From NCBI GenBank assembly GCA_015231825.1, contig JADGAV010000032.1, positions 1-56,088 on the forward strand: a stretch of DNA of 56,088 bases, read 5' to 3'. This DNA is from SAR324 cluster bacterium (lineage in GTDB: Bacteria; SAR324; NAC60-12). The notes under the pieces are model-generated. The model saw only the letters and a program-made list of their open reading frames with translations. It had not been told where the DNA came from and did no database searches. Shown here piece after piece: positions 1 through 8,305 of this stretch (within the stretch, counting starts at the first letter, position 1; the number at the start of each line of letters is the position of its first letter). The position numbers and the translations under genes were made by a program.

Positions 1-1193
1 TCCTCTGCAGCAGTCTCGGTTTCCGCAGAAGTTTGATCTTCTGTTCCCGATTCGGGCTCAGTTTCTGCGAAAGTTTGATCCTCTGCGGCAGCCTCGGTTT
101 CTGTGCTGGCTTCTGTTTCTGTATCGGTTTGAACGTCTGTAACAGAATCAGATGTCGATGTTTGATCTGCTGCAGTGGTTTCGGGTGTTGTGGTTTGTGC
201 GGTATCCGTCCCGGTGTCCGTTGATTGCGTTTGATCGGTAGTGGCGTCTGTTGCTGCGGTTGCTGCAGTGTCAGCCGTTTGATCTGCTGCAGTTGTGTCA
301 AATTCGATTGTGCGGTCGGTTTGTTGTGCAATGTCAGCTTCGACTTCAGTATCAACTTCTTGAGTCGTGTCGTTTAAATCGGCAGTGTCAGATTCAGCCG
401 GTTCTGCTGATGTTTGATTTCCGGTACTTGCATCGAATCCAAAGGTTTGGCTTGTGTTATCGGCGGTATCAGAATCTTGTGTCGTTACCGAATCTGTTTC
501 TAGTGTGGACGCGGTCTCCACAGTGGATTGATCTCCACCAGTAACAACCGTATCCACTGGTTGTGCGAACGCTCGTCCCGTATCGGTTTCGAAGGGAGTC
601 TCTGAATCGAACGTTGTTCTGGTGTCAGTTTGATCATCGGAATCGGAGCTTAGATTTCTGTCCTCGGTTATGTCGGAAACGGTTGATTGGCTTGATGTCG
701 CATCGGCTTCAGACATCGCATCAGTTTCGGATTGAGTAAGATTTTCGTCTGAAACATCCGAAAATCGGAAATCTCCCCTCGGTTGAGAAACGGCGGAATC
801 TGCTGGTTCGCCCAAAGTTGTTTCCGTAACCTGGGTTGATGTTGCACTTTCTAGTGCATCATCAGGTTCTCCGGAAAATTCAGATTCTTCACCATCCTCG
901 ATGCGATGGTCGTCCCGACGTTCTTTGTCGAAATTTGAGTCTTTGAGTTCTTCTGCTGCCGTTTGTTCCTGATTGTCATACTGGATGTCACCAGACTGTC
1001 GTTCATTCCCTTCGAACATGTCCTTTTCCAAATCCAGACTGCTCAGGGTGTTGGTCGGATCCTGTTCCGAAATTTTTACGGTTTCAACCCCGGAATGTTC
1101 TTTTGCTGACATGTCTTTTTCTTCGACATTTTGTAAGACGGTTTGCTCGTCAAATTCCTGTTGGGATTTATTTTTTTTCTGTTCGGAAGCCAT
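1..1193 (-). CDS. Large acidic Thr/Asp/Glu-rich protein, N-terminal part (probable type I secretion substrate)
   Basis: An open frame runs from the ATG at 1193-1191 to the window edge with no stop (397 codons visible), so the gene is incomplete at its 3' end. A GAAGG ribosome-binding site sits 6 nt before the ATG and supports this start. The first ~110 residues are mixed polar and highly charged. The rest is low-complexity sequence dominated by T, D, E, S, A and Q, with irregular units such as DQTSAETE and TADQT. I see no Cys, no signal peptide and no membrane helix. It is the last visible gene behind an HlyD adaptor and two ABC exporters, so it is probably the cargo, for example a large RTX/VCBS-type adhesin whose secretion signal would lie beyond the edge. 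That role is inferred from position and composition; no RTX repeat is visible here. Confidence 0.75.
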   Translation of the reverse strand, partial: MASEQKKNKSQQEFDEQTVLQNVEEKDMSAKEHSGVETVKISEQDPTNTLSSLDLEKDMFEGNERQSGDIQYDNQEQTAAEELKDSNFDKERRDDHRIEDGEESEFSGEPDDALESATSTQVTETTLGEPADSAVSQPRGDFRFSDVSDENLTQSETDAMSEADATSSQSTVSDITEDRNLSSDSDDQTDTRTTFDSETPFETDTGRAFAQPVDTVVTGGDQSTVETASTLETDSVTTQDSDTADNTSQTFGFDASTGNQTSAEPAESDTADLNDTTQEVDTEVEADIAQQTDRTIEFDTTAADQTADTAATAATDATTDQTQSTDTGTDTAQTTTPETTAADQTSTSDSVTDVQTDTETEASTETEAAAEDQTFAETEPESGTEDQTSAETETAAE

Positions 1194-1313
1194 TGCGAAC
1201 CTTCTTGGTTAGAACTCGTTAATCGGTTTGTTTAAAATTTAGAAAAATTATTCAATCTGACGGTTCGAATTAAATTCAGTTTTGGGTGTCAGCCGGTTTA
1301 ATTGAAATTTAAG

Positions 1314-1343
1314 AGTCCCATTTTATCATAACCAAAAGGGACT
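1314..1343 (-). repeat. Strong hairpin in the hlyD-cargo intergenic spacer
   Basis: AGTCCC (1314-1319) and GGGACT (1338-1343) are perfect inverted arms. TTTT/AAAA pairing continues inwards with a one-base bulge, giving about 10 bp around a 9-nt loop. In transcript sense it lies between the HlyD stop and the cargo start and has no U-run after it, so it is not a standard intrinsic terminator. It could stabilise or partly attenuate the operon mRNA. Confidence 0.45.
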
Positions 1344-1366
1344 ATGTTCGAATTGAAACGATTTAC

Positions 1367-2695
1367 CTAGCGTTCTTTCAGTGCAACTTGGACTGATGAA
1401 AAAACAGGTTTGAGCAGATATTCCAGAATGGTTTTGCTCCCGGTTTTAATATCAGCCTGCAGGGTCATGCCCGGTAAGACCGGGTTCAATTTGGGATCCT
1501 TGCCGATGTAGGTTTTGGTTAGTGAGACGGTCCCTCGATAATACGGTTGCCCGTCGGTATCAATGAAGGTTGTTGGTGAGATTTCGTTCAGTGTAGCGGT
1601 AAGACCTCCATAGCGCGTGAAATCATAAGTGGTGAATTTGAGAGTGACCAGCTGTTCTAGTTTGATATGACCAATGTCGCGTGCCGATATTTTGACTTCT
1701 GCCGTCAAGTTTTTATCTTCTGGCACAATCTCAAGTATCGTTGCTCCCGGTGCAATGACTTCTCCGACCGCAGATATGGCAAGACCGTGAACAAACCCCC
1801 GGATCGGGGCATAAATTCTTGACCTCTGGACGCTTTCGTTGTTTTGTTTGATGATTTCAGTCAGTTGCGTCAGTTCCTCATCGACTTTTGCCAATTCTTT
1901 CAAAGATTGATCAGTGATATCGAGGTTCAACTCTTCCAGACGTGTTTTGAATTCATTGATTTTTTCGAGGGATCGGGCCTTTTTCTTAGGTATTAATGCC
2001 AGTTCACCGCGGACATCACTCAAGTCTCTCTGGAATTCGATGGCTGTGTTGGTAGGTGCCAATTTTCTGGCGATCAAATCCTTTTGCAGTGCGATTTCGG
2101 CTTCCAGGATGGATTTCTGTTCGAGTTGTATTTTGTTTTCCTCTTCCAATTCCTCCAGTTCAATCTCAAGCTGCAGCAGCTGGCTGGTCAAAACAGCCCT
2201 TCTGGTATTTCGGTAGCTGATCAAATGTTCGAAAATGCGTTTCTGATCTTTGGTAAATTCTGCGTTTCTTTTTGTCGTTTCAGAAAAATAGGGCTCAACT
2301 CCTTCTATGAAAGCCCTCAGTCGTTCTTTCTGTGCAAGCAACGACGCCTGCCTGGCCTGAGCCTGTTCCAACTGGGATTTTGAAAGGACACTGCGAAGAC
2401 GAATCAACTCTTCTCCATCCCTGACCAGGTCACCGTTTTTGACCAAGATTTCCGAGATCACTCCTCCCGCTTCATGTTGTACTTTGCGAACGCGGTTGGT
2501 CGGCACGATTTCACCCATGGCAATGGCGATTTCCTCCACCTGGGTTTTTGCTGCCCAAATCAAAAAAGCAACCACCACCAGGCTGCTGAACAAAATGACA
2601 AGACGGATAATGACAGGACTCCCTGTCTCTTCCAGAAGAACAGATTTCGCAAGATGCCTGGATTCACGATTGCTCGACTTTAGTCTTGTTGCCAT
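1367..2695 (-). CDS. Type I secretion periplasmic adaptor (HlyD family membrane fusion protein)
   Basis: A 442-residue protein that should bridge the inner-membrane ABC exporter to an outer-membrane TolC-like channel. It has a short cytoplasmic N-terminus, one membrane helix at about residues 30-50 (IIRLVILFSSLVVVAFLIWA), a first biotinyl-lipoyl half (around QHEAGGVISEILVKNGDLV), a long charged coiled-coil hairpin at about 105-270, the second lipoyl half (RIYAPIRGFVHGL) and a C-terminal beta-barrel region. This order is standard for HlyD/LapC-type adaptors. The ATG at 2695 is preferred over an in-frame TTG 9 nt upstream. The gene starts 33 nt after the 707-aa ABC gene, in the same direction, and precedes the acidic cargo gene. 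No TolC homologue lies in the window. Confidence 0.9.
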   Translation of the reverse strand: MATRLKSSNRESRHLAKSVLLEETGSPVIIRLVILFSSLVVVAFLIWAAKTQVEEIAIAMGEIVPTNRVRKVQHEAGGVISEILVKNGDLVRDGEELIRLRSVLSKSQLEQAQARQASLLAQKERLRAFIEGVEPYFSETTKRNAEFTKDQKRIFEHLISYRNTRRAVLTSQLLQLEIELEELEEENKIQLEQKSILEAEIALQKDLIARKLAPTNTAIEFQRDLSDVRGELALIPKKKARSLEKINEFKTRLEELNLDITDQSLKELAKVDEELTQLTEIIKQNNESVQRSRIYAPIRGFVHGLAISAVGEVIAPGATILEIVPEDKNLTAEVKISARDIGHIKLEQLVTLKFTTYDFTRYGGLTATLNEISPTTFIDTDGQPYYRGTVSLTKTYIGKDPKLNPVLPGMTLQADIKTGSKTILEYLLKPVFSSVQVALKER

Positions 2696-2728
2696 AAGAA
2701 ACAATTGTCAAAAATTTAGAAACCGTAC

Positions 2729-4852
2729 TTAAGAAGCTGCGGCTAAATAAAGGGGCCCGACTTGGTCTGCTGGACCAAATTGCCGGATACGCCCTTTTTC
2801 TAACCAGAGAATCTTGTCAGCAAACTCAAAATAGTTCGTATTGTGAGTCGCAAGAACAATGGTTGAAGTTAATTTTAAGTGTTTCAATTCATCAACGAAT
2901 TCACTTTCTTTAAGAGGATCAACTCCTCTTTCGGGCTCATCAAGAATGAGTAAACTGCATTCTTTCAGAAAAACACGCGCCAGACTGATCCCGTTTTGAA
3001 AATGCTCGGAAAACTGGGCAATATTGTCGCTGCTGATCCGAGTTTCGAATTGCCTCGGAAGTGCTTTTATGTCATCCAGGATTGTTGCTTTCTGAGCGGC
3101 AATTTTCAATTCTTCATCAGTAACATCGGGATTTGCCAGTCGCAGATTCTGCGCAATCGTTCCATAAAAAAGTTTGTTGAATTGGGGAGCATATCCGATC
3201 GATTGACGCAGGGCAACAGACTCCATTTGCCTCACATTCATATTGTCAATCATCACTCTGCCGGCCTGAGGGTGATACAATCCAAGAATCAGTTTGAAAA
3301 CGGTTGTTTTGCCAGCCCCGCCGTGTCCGACAATGATCAGGGTTTCACTTTGCCTGACTTCAAAGTTGACTCCAAGCAAAGCAGGATGGGAGTCAGCCGT
3401 GTAGCGAATGGATACTCCCGATAAAACGACATGTCCGCTGATTTTTTTAGATACAGAAAATGAGGACTCGAACTTACTTTCTAGACGGAAATTCATCAAT
3501 CGGTTCAATTGAACGATACTTTTCTGTATTTTTCCGACTTGTGTGATCACCCCGAAACCTGTCCTCAGGGGTGCAAGAACACGCCAAACCAAGAGCATTG
3601 ATGCCATTAAAGCCCCGGTAGACATGCTGCCTGCAAGGACATTCATCACTCCAACCGCCATTGTGGCCAGACCGGCCACAGTCACCAGGGTTTTCGCAAT
3701 GCTGTCAATCAGCGCGTTCAGTCTGGATGCGTAACAGGCATTGATCGAAGCTTCTGCTGAGAGATCCCGGTAACGATCCTGCCACAAACCGGTTCCCCCG
3801 GTAAATTTAATAGCACGAAAATGGGTGAGCATTTCCATTAGAAATTCGTGACGTTTTGAAGATGCCAACGAAGAATTGGCATTCACTTTTTGGTTGATCG
3901 GCACAATGACGATTCCAAAAATGACAAAGAGGACAATGGCGGCTATCGGTACAAAGGCGACCGATCCGCCAATGATAAACATGCAGCCAATCAGCAAGAG
4001 TACAAACGGGAGTTCAAAAAGTGCAATTGCGGCCGGACCGCCGAAAAATTCCCTCACTGTATCAAAATCTTTTACCCTGGAAACTTGTGAACCCAATGGA
4101 GCCGTTTCTGTAAATGAAGCCGGCAGATACAGAATACGCCGGATCACTTCATTGCCGACAATGTTTCCCAGTCTAACGCTGACAAACCCGAACAAATGCG
4201 CTCTTAAGAAACGAAACCCTGTATCCCCCAAAATAAAAATCACAATACCTGCAGCGAGATAGAAGAGGGTCGATTCGGATTCGGAAAGAAGTACCTGGTC
4301 ATAAATGGTCATGATAAAAAGGGGAGAGATCAACGCCATTATGCTCAAAATGAGGGAGATGACCAAGCCGAGGATGAATATTTTGTCAAATCTCAAAATG
4401 ACTTTTTGAAACCAGTCATCCTGCTGTTTCAATGCATTGGAAGCACTGCTTTTCATGGATTTGAAAAAAATGACTGTCCCTTTGAGCGGCCTGAACGGAA
4501 TCTGGCAGTACCGGTTTTCTCCACCGTCAAAAACAAGAATACCGTCCCGACCACCTTTGACGAGAACCATAACGGATCCTTCAGCCGGGATGAACAGACA
4601 GGGCATCAGCAGAGGATCGATACGGTCCAAACGGCTTTTTAAGGCTCTACCCTCAAATCGTAAATTCGCCATTGTGTTGAGGATATCGGTTTGGTCCATC
4701 TCATTGGTGATGTGCGGCATTGCCTGGTGGACTTGGACATGATTGCCGCGCCAGCCAATTGCGTCCAGCAGAGGCATCAGGCAAAGTCCGAATTCGTTGG
4801 ATCCTTGAATCTTATCGACTTTATTTGCCTGAACCGACATATGTGAACCCAT
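2729..4852 (-). CDS. Type I secretion ABC exporter half, C39-like domain, degenerate signature motif
   Basis: A 707-residue ABC half-transporter. Residues ~1-130 resemble the C39-peptidase-like domain of T1SS exporters but lack a convincing catalytic Cys/His pair, as in non-cleaving LapB/HlyB-type proteins. The six-helix membrane domain spans about 150-440 and the ATPase domain about 470-700. The nucleotide site is intact: Walker A GHGGAGKT (509-516), Q-loop Q557, Walker B LLILDE (634-639, catalytic E639) and H-loop H670. The ABC signature, normally LSGGQ, is FSEHF (614-618). A homodimer would therefore have no functional signature, so a partner must supply it; the 567-aa subunit encoded upstream is the obvious candidate. 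An AGAGGAAG ribosome site precedes the ATG at 4852. Confidence 0.9.
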   Translation of the reverse strand: MGSHMSVQANKVDKIQGSNEFGLCLMPLLDAIGWRGNHVQVHQAMPHITNEMDQTDILNTMANLRFEGRALKSRLDRIDPLLMPCLFIPAEGSVMVLVKGGRDGILVFDGGENRYCQIPFRPLKGTVIFFKSMKSSASNALKQQDDWFQKVILRFDKIFILGLVISLILSIMALISPLFIMTIYDQVLLSESESTLFYLAAGIVIFILGDTGFRFLRAHLFGFVSVRLGNIVGNEVIRRILYLPASFTETAPLGSQVSRVKDFDTVREFFGGPAAIALFELPFVLLLIGCMFIIGGSVAFVPIAAIVLFVIFGIVIVPINQKVNANSSLASSKRHEFLMEMLTHFRAIKFTGGTGLWQDRYRDLSAEASINACYASRLNALIDSIAKTLVTVAGLATMAVGVMNVLAGSMSTGALMASMLLVWRVLAPLRTGFGVITQVGKIQKSIVQLNRLMNFRLESKFESSFSVSKKISGHVVLSGVSIRYTADSHPALLGVNFEVRQSETLIIVGHGGAGKTTVFKLILGLYHPQAGRVMIDNMNVRQMESVALRQSIGYAPQFNKLFYGTIAQNLRLANPDVTDEELKIAAQKATILDDIKALPRQFETRISSDNIAQFSEHFQNGISLARVFLKECSLLILDEPERGVDPLKESEFVDELKHLKLTSTIVLATHNTNYFEFADKILWLEKGRIRQFGPADQVGPLYLAAAS

Positions 4853-4883
4853 GATCTTCCTCTATGGAATGTTCCGCTGTGTT

Positions 4884-6257
4884 TTATTCGTCCGTTTGCT
4901 CGACAAACGATTTGTAGTCCTGCCCATTGATGTGATTGATCCACCAATCCAAAATGGCCGTTTTTAATTTGGGAGACAAACCCAATCGTCCGGAAACAAG
5001 ATGACTCCGGTACGATGATAGCAGGTCCAAAAATTTTTGATGCTGTTCAACTTGCTTTGCTTTTCCAGGATACCCCTTTTCATCAATGATTCTTTCCTCA
5101 CGGCCAAAGTGACTTGCAGCGTGTTGATACAGCCGATCGAAGATAGTTTGTACGTCCTTTGAATCTACATTCCCTTCGTTTTGGTATTGATCAATCAACT
5201 GTGTCAATTCAAGCGCTGTCTCCGTCATTTCTTTGTGATCCTTATCGATTTCCTGAATACCGATTGGTTTTATGATTCCTGAAACGTCGTCCCAGGATTT
5301 GGCTTTTTCCATCACCTTTGCCGCCCAGTTCCCTTCAAAAAACGTTTTGTAGTCAACATCGTTGATGTGGTTGATCCACCATTCCAGAATCGTTGTCTTC
5401 AATTCTGAGGAAAGTTCCAGTTTCCCTGCTGAATAGTCTTTTCGAAAAGCATCCATGTGCTCTAAAAATTTTAGATGGGCGGCTTTGTGATCGTCAAAGC
5501 CTTCCAGCGCAAATTTTTGCATAATCGCTTCCTCGTGTGCAAAATGGCTGGCAGCACATTGATAGAGCTTTTCGAAAATTTCATTTTTAATATTCTGGTT
5601 TTGGTGCTTGCTTTTTACGTTGCCGTTGTCGTTGATCAACCGTAAAAGATCCATCGTCAATTCGGCCATTTCCCTGTGCTCAGCATCGATTTCTTCAATC
5701 TGTGTGGATTTGACGATTTCAAACACATCTTCCCACTTTTCTGCCTTGTCCAGCACACCACCGGTCCAGTGTTGCAAACAAAATGTTTCATAGTCGACCA
5801 GATTCACGTGGCTGACAATCCAGTCGAGGATTTCAAGCTTGAGGCTTAAGGAAACGTTCAGACGGCCTGCCTGAAAATCCTGTATTGCAGAACGAAGCAT
5901 TGAGAGGATTTTTTCATGTTGTTCAACTTGCAGTTCATATTGGGAAAGACCAAATCCTTTGATCATTTCTTCTTCACGGTGAAAATGATGCTCAGTCGCC
6001 TTGTAGAGATCATCAAGAAGGATTTTTTGTTTGTTGATGTAGTTCAGGTCAAATTGGTTTTTTTCCATCAAATCGATCAACTTGTTGATTTCAAGCGCTA
6101 TTTCGACCAGGCGTTTGTGTTCGGCATCAATGCTTTCAATGCCTGTTTTTTTGATAATTTCAGAAATATCCTCCCATTTTCGGGCGGTTTGCATGGCCCA
6201 TCGTGTCCAGTCTGGCAGATTGACCGAGTTTTTTTGGATTTCTTCTGAGTTTTCCAT
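4884..6257 (-). CDS. Triple-domain bacteriohemerythrin
   Basis: A 457-residue soluble protein made of three tandem hemerythrin domains at about residues 30-165, 175-310 and 320-457, each introduced by a related W-(E/D)-D-(I/V)-hydrophobic segment. Each repeat keeps the di-iron ligand pattern: (A/K)-(E/D)-H, then HFxxEE(x)2-3, then QH/AH before a (I/F)L core, then H(V/I)N..DY. All three should therefore bind an oxo-bridged di-iron centre and reversibly bind O2. No signal peptide or output domain is seen. The gene lies between two ABC half-transporter genes, 31 nt before one and 18 nt after the other, in one transcription unit. Oxygen sensing or storage, or iron handling, linked to secretion is possible, but the function is not shown by the sequence. 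Confidence 0.9.
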   Translation of the reverse strand: MENSEEIQKNSVNLPDWTRWAMQTARKWEDISEIIKKTGIESIDAEHKRLVEIALEINKLIDLMEKNQFDLNYINKQKILLDDLYKATEHHFHREEEMIKGFGLSQYELQVEQHEKILSMLRSAIQDFQAGRLNVSLSLKLEILDWIVSHVNLVDYETFCLQHWTGGVLDKAEKWEDVFEIVKSTQIEEIDAEHREMAELTMDLLRLINDNGNVKSKHQNQNIKNEIFEKLYQCAASHFAHEEAIMQKFALEGFDDHKAAHLKFLEHMDAFRKDYSAGKLELSSELKTTILEWWINHINDVDYKTFFEGNWAAKVMEKAKSWDDVSGIIKPIGIQEIDKDHKEMTETALELTQLIDQYQNEGNVDSKDVQTIFDRLYQHAASHFGREERIIDEKGYPGKAKQVEQHQKFLDLLSSYRSHLVSGRLGLSPKLKTAILDWWINHINGQDYKSFVEQTDE

Positions 6258-6275
6258 TGTTTTACTTGTTTTGTT

Positions 6276-7979
6276 CTAGAACAAATCTTCCAAAGTATCA
6301 CCAACGACTTCGTAAACCGTGTCTGCCAGAGTTAGCAGGTTTGGTTGGTTCGTGACCATGACCATCGTACATTTATTTTTCAGGTATTCCAGGAGAGAAT
6401 GGAAAATTTCCAGGCTTTCCTGATCCATCGCCGAGTTCGTTCGATCAAACAGTAAAATTCGTGGGCGGAGAACAAGTGCCCTCGCAATACAGATTCGTTG
6501 GATAAGACCACTGGGCAGGAAACTGGCTGCCTGGCTGCCTGTCTGAGTTTCATATCCCATCGGAAGATTGGCAATGTGATCATCCAATTTCAGTAAAGCC
6601 GCAGCATCCAAGGCCGCAGCGGTTCTATTCTCATCAAACATTGATATGTTTTCGAGAATGGTCCCGTTAAATAGAGTCCCTGTCTGGGGAAGGTATTCGA
6701 TGCGCCCTCTCAAATTTGAATGATCCCATTTGGAAATATCAAAATCGTCGATCAAAACAATTCCACTTTCCGGTTTAAGAATTCCCAGCATCAGACAAAG
6801 CAAACTGGTGGTTCTGACGGAATCTTGCCCCATGATTCCAATCGTCTCTTTCGCCACAACTTTCAGGTTGACATCGTCCAAAAGAAGGGTTTCGCTGGAA
6901 TAAAATTTGTAGGAGACATTTTTCAATTCGACGGTGCCCTCGATATCATCCGGAAACGGCAGACTCCCAGACTCCACTTCGTCTTCCATTGTGGCGATTT
7001 TCTGTAGCTTCGAGTGCGCGATTTCAGCATCGGAAAACCTCAACCAAAATCCTGCTGCGCTTTGAATGGGCTGCAGGGCTCTTCCTCCCAGCAATGTACA
7101 AGCCGTCAATCCCCCTACGGTGAGAGTTCCACCGATGACATCCATTGCGCCCAAACCGATTAAGCCGAACATCGTAATCTGAGAAAGCAAAACCCCGACA
7201 TTGCTGGGGAGCATTCCCCAGAACGTGACTTTCAAGTTTGTATCGGCGCCGCTGGCTTGAAGCCTTTCATAGCGACGGAGCATTTCTTCTTCGAAGGTCA
7301 TCGCCTTTGCCAAGTGAATGCTTTCAAGCAGTTCGATAATAAAATTGGACCTCCGGTCGTTGATAGTGATTTGTTCCCTTCGTGAACTATGGAAGCCGAT
7401 TCTAAAAAAATAGATCAGTATAAAATAGAATATGACAATACTTACCGGGAAGAAGACCAATCCTCCTGCCAGATACCAGATTGCCAGCAGAAACAGGGCG
7501 GCAAACGGAACATCCAGGAGAATCTGAAAAACCTGACCGGCGTAAAATCCACGGAGTGTTGATACTGCAGAAAATCGATCTAAATGAACACCGACTTCAT
7601 CTTTTTCAAAATCGGGCAGCCGGCTTGCAAGGATTTTTTCGACTGTACTGCATCCCACAAGGTGTTCGAAACGCGCTGCCATCCAGTTGATGATAAATGC
7701 CCGGCAGACTCTTAGAATCGCTTCCAGTAGAAGCGCGACAGAGCAGCCGATCAATAGCCAGGTGAGGGTGCTGATTCCGCTGTTAGGGATGATACGGTCG
7801 TAAACCTGCATCAAAGTTAGCGGAAGCGCTAATGTCAAAATGTTGATTACGGCAGAAACCAACATCAAATCAAAGGCATTTTCTGCAAAATGAGGAAGAG
7901 ATACCAATCCTGTCAGCCAGTTTGAGCCCTTATCAAAGCTTTCAATCGGCTTTTTAATTTTTTCTGTATTGCCCAGCAT
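6276..7979 (-). CDS. Type I secretion ABC exporter half with degenerate ATPase motifs
   Basis: A 567-residue ABC half-transporter: membrane domain at about residues 35-320 (LTLALPLTLMQVYDRIIPNS is typical of T1SS exporters), ATPase domain about 345-560, and no C39-like extension. Key catalytic residues are lost. Walker A reads GQDSVRTT (384-391), with no Lys. Walker B reads LLFDR, so the catalytic Glu is Arg513. The H-loop His is Asn544. The signature is LPSGL (488-492), partly preserved, and the Q-loop (Q432) and D-loop (SAMD) are intact. The reading frame is complete and well formed, so this is not simple decay. The changes mirror those of the 707-aa subunit and suggest a heterodimer with one working and one dead site. 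It is the first intact gene of the secretion operon. Confidence 0.9.
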   Translation of the reverse strand: MLGNTEKIKKPIESFDKGSNWLTGLVSLPHFAENAFDLMLVSAVINILTLALPLTLMQVYDRIIPNSGISTLTWLLIGCSVALLLEAILRVCRAFIINWMAARFEHLVGCSTVEKILASRLPDFEKDEVGVHLDRFSAVSTLRGFYAGQVFQILLDVPFAALFLLAIWYLAGGLVFFPVSIVIFYFILIYFFRIGFHSSRREQITINDRRSNFIIELLESIHLAKAMTFEEEMLRRYERLQASGADTNLKVTFWGMLPSNVGVLLSQITMFGLIGLGAMDVIGGTLTVGGLTACTLLGGRALQPIQSAAGFWLRFSDAEIAHSKLQKIATMEDEVESGSLPFPDDIEGTVELKNVSYKFYSSETLLLDDVNLKVVAKETIGIMGQDSVRTTSLLCLMLGILKPESGIVLIDDFDISKWDHSNLRGRIEYLPQTGTLFNGTILENISMFDENRTAAALDAAALLKLDDHIANLPMGYETQTGSQAASFLPSGLIQRICIARALVLRPRILLFDRTNSAMDQESLEIFHSLLEYLKNKCTMVMVTNQPNLLTLADTVYEVVGDTLEDLF

Positions 7980-8003
7980 AAACCTGAATTTTTGATTTGG
8001 CGG

Positions 8004-8305
8004 TTATCTCCGGTCAATTGGAAAGAGGGTGTTTAACCCTATTGAAGAAAAGAACGAACAGATCATCCGGTTGCATCCTTTGATTTCGAATCTTTTTTGA
8101 TTTTCCCGCACCCTCCGGAAAATTCTGAGCAACACTTCGGTCGCTGCTGAATCAACCCAACTGATTTCAATCACTTCGAATTTCATCGATCCCCCTGTTT
8201 TTCCTTGTCGAGTTTTTTCCCGAGCTCTTTTTTCAATGTGGGCACATTTTTAATATCAAGACTAAAAATTGGGGTACAAACCCAGGCCGGACCCTCTTTG
8301 CGAAT
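8004..8305 (-). pseudogene. STAS-domain protein split by a frameshift
   Basis: Two overlapping frames together resemble one STAS (SpoIIAA/MlaB-like) domain of about 100 residues. The upstream part, from about 8305 to the TGA at 8185-8183, reads ...FSLDIKNVPTLKKELGKKLD. The downstream part, from the ATG at 8186 to 8004, reads EVIEISWVDSAATEVLLRIF and continues to a GLNTLF-like end. The first half has no good start codon: a TAG sits just before it. The two frames meet at an ATGA overlap, so a one-base frameshift is the simplest reading; a sequencing error or translational coupling of two half-domains cannot be excluded. It lies 24 nt before the first ABC exporter gene of the secretion operon. 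Confidence 0.6.

Noticed and set aside
4838..4852. The 707-aa exporter starts with MGSHM, identical to a common expression-vector scar
   Set aside because: The gene lies in a natural operon with a normal ribosome site and no vector sequence around it, so this is a coincidence.
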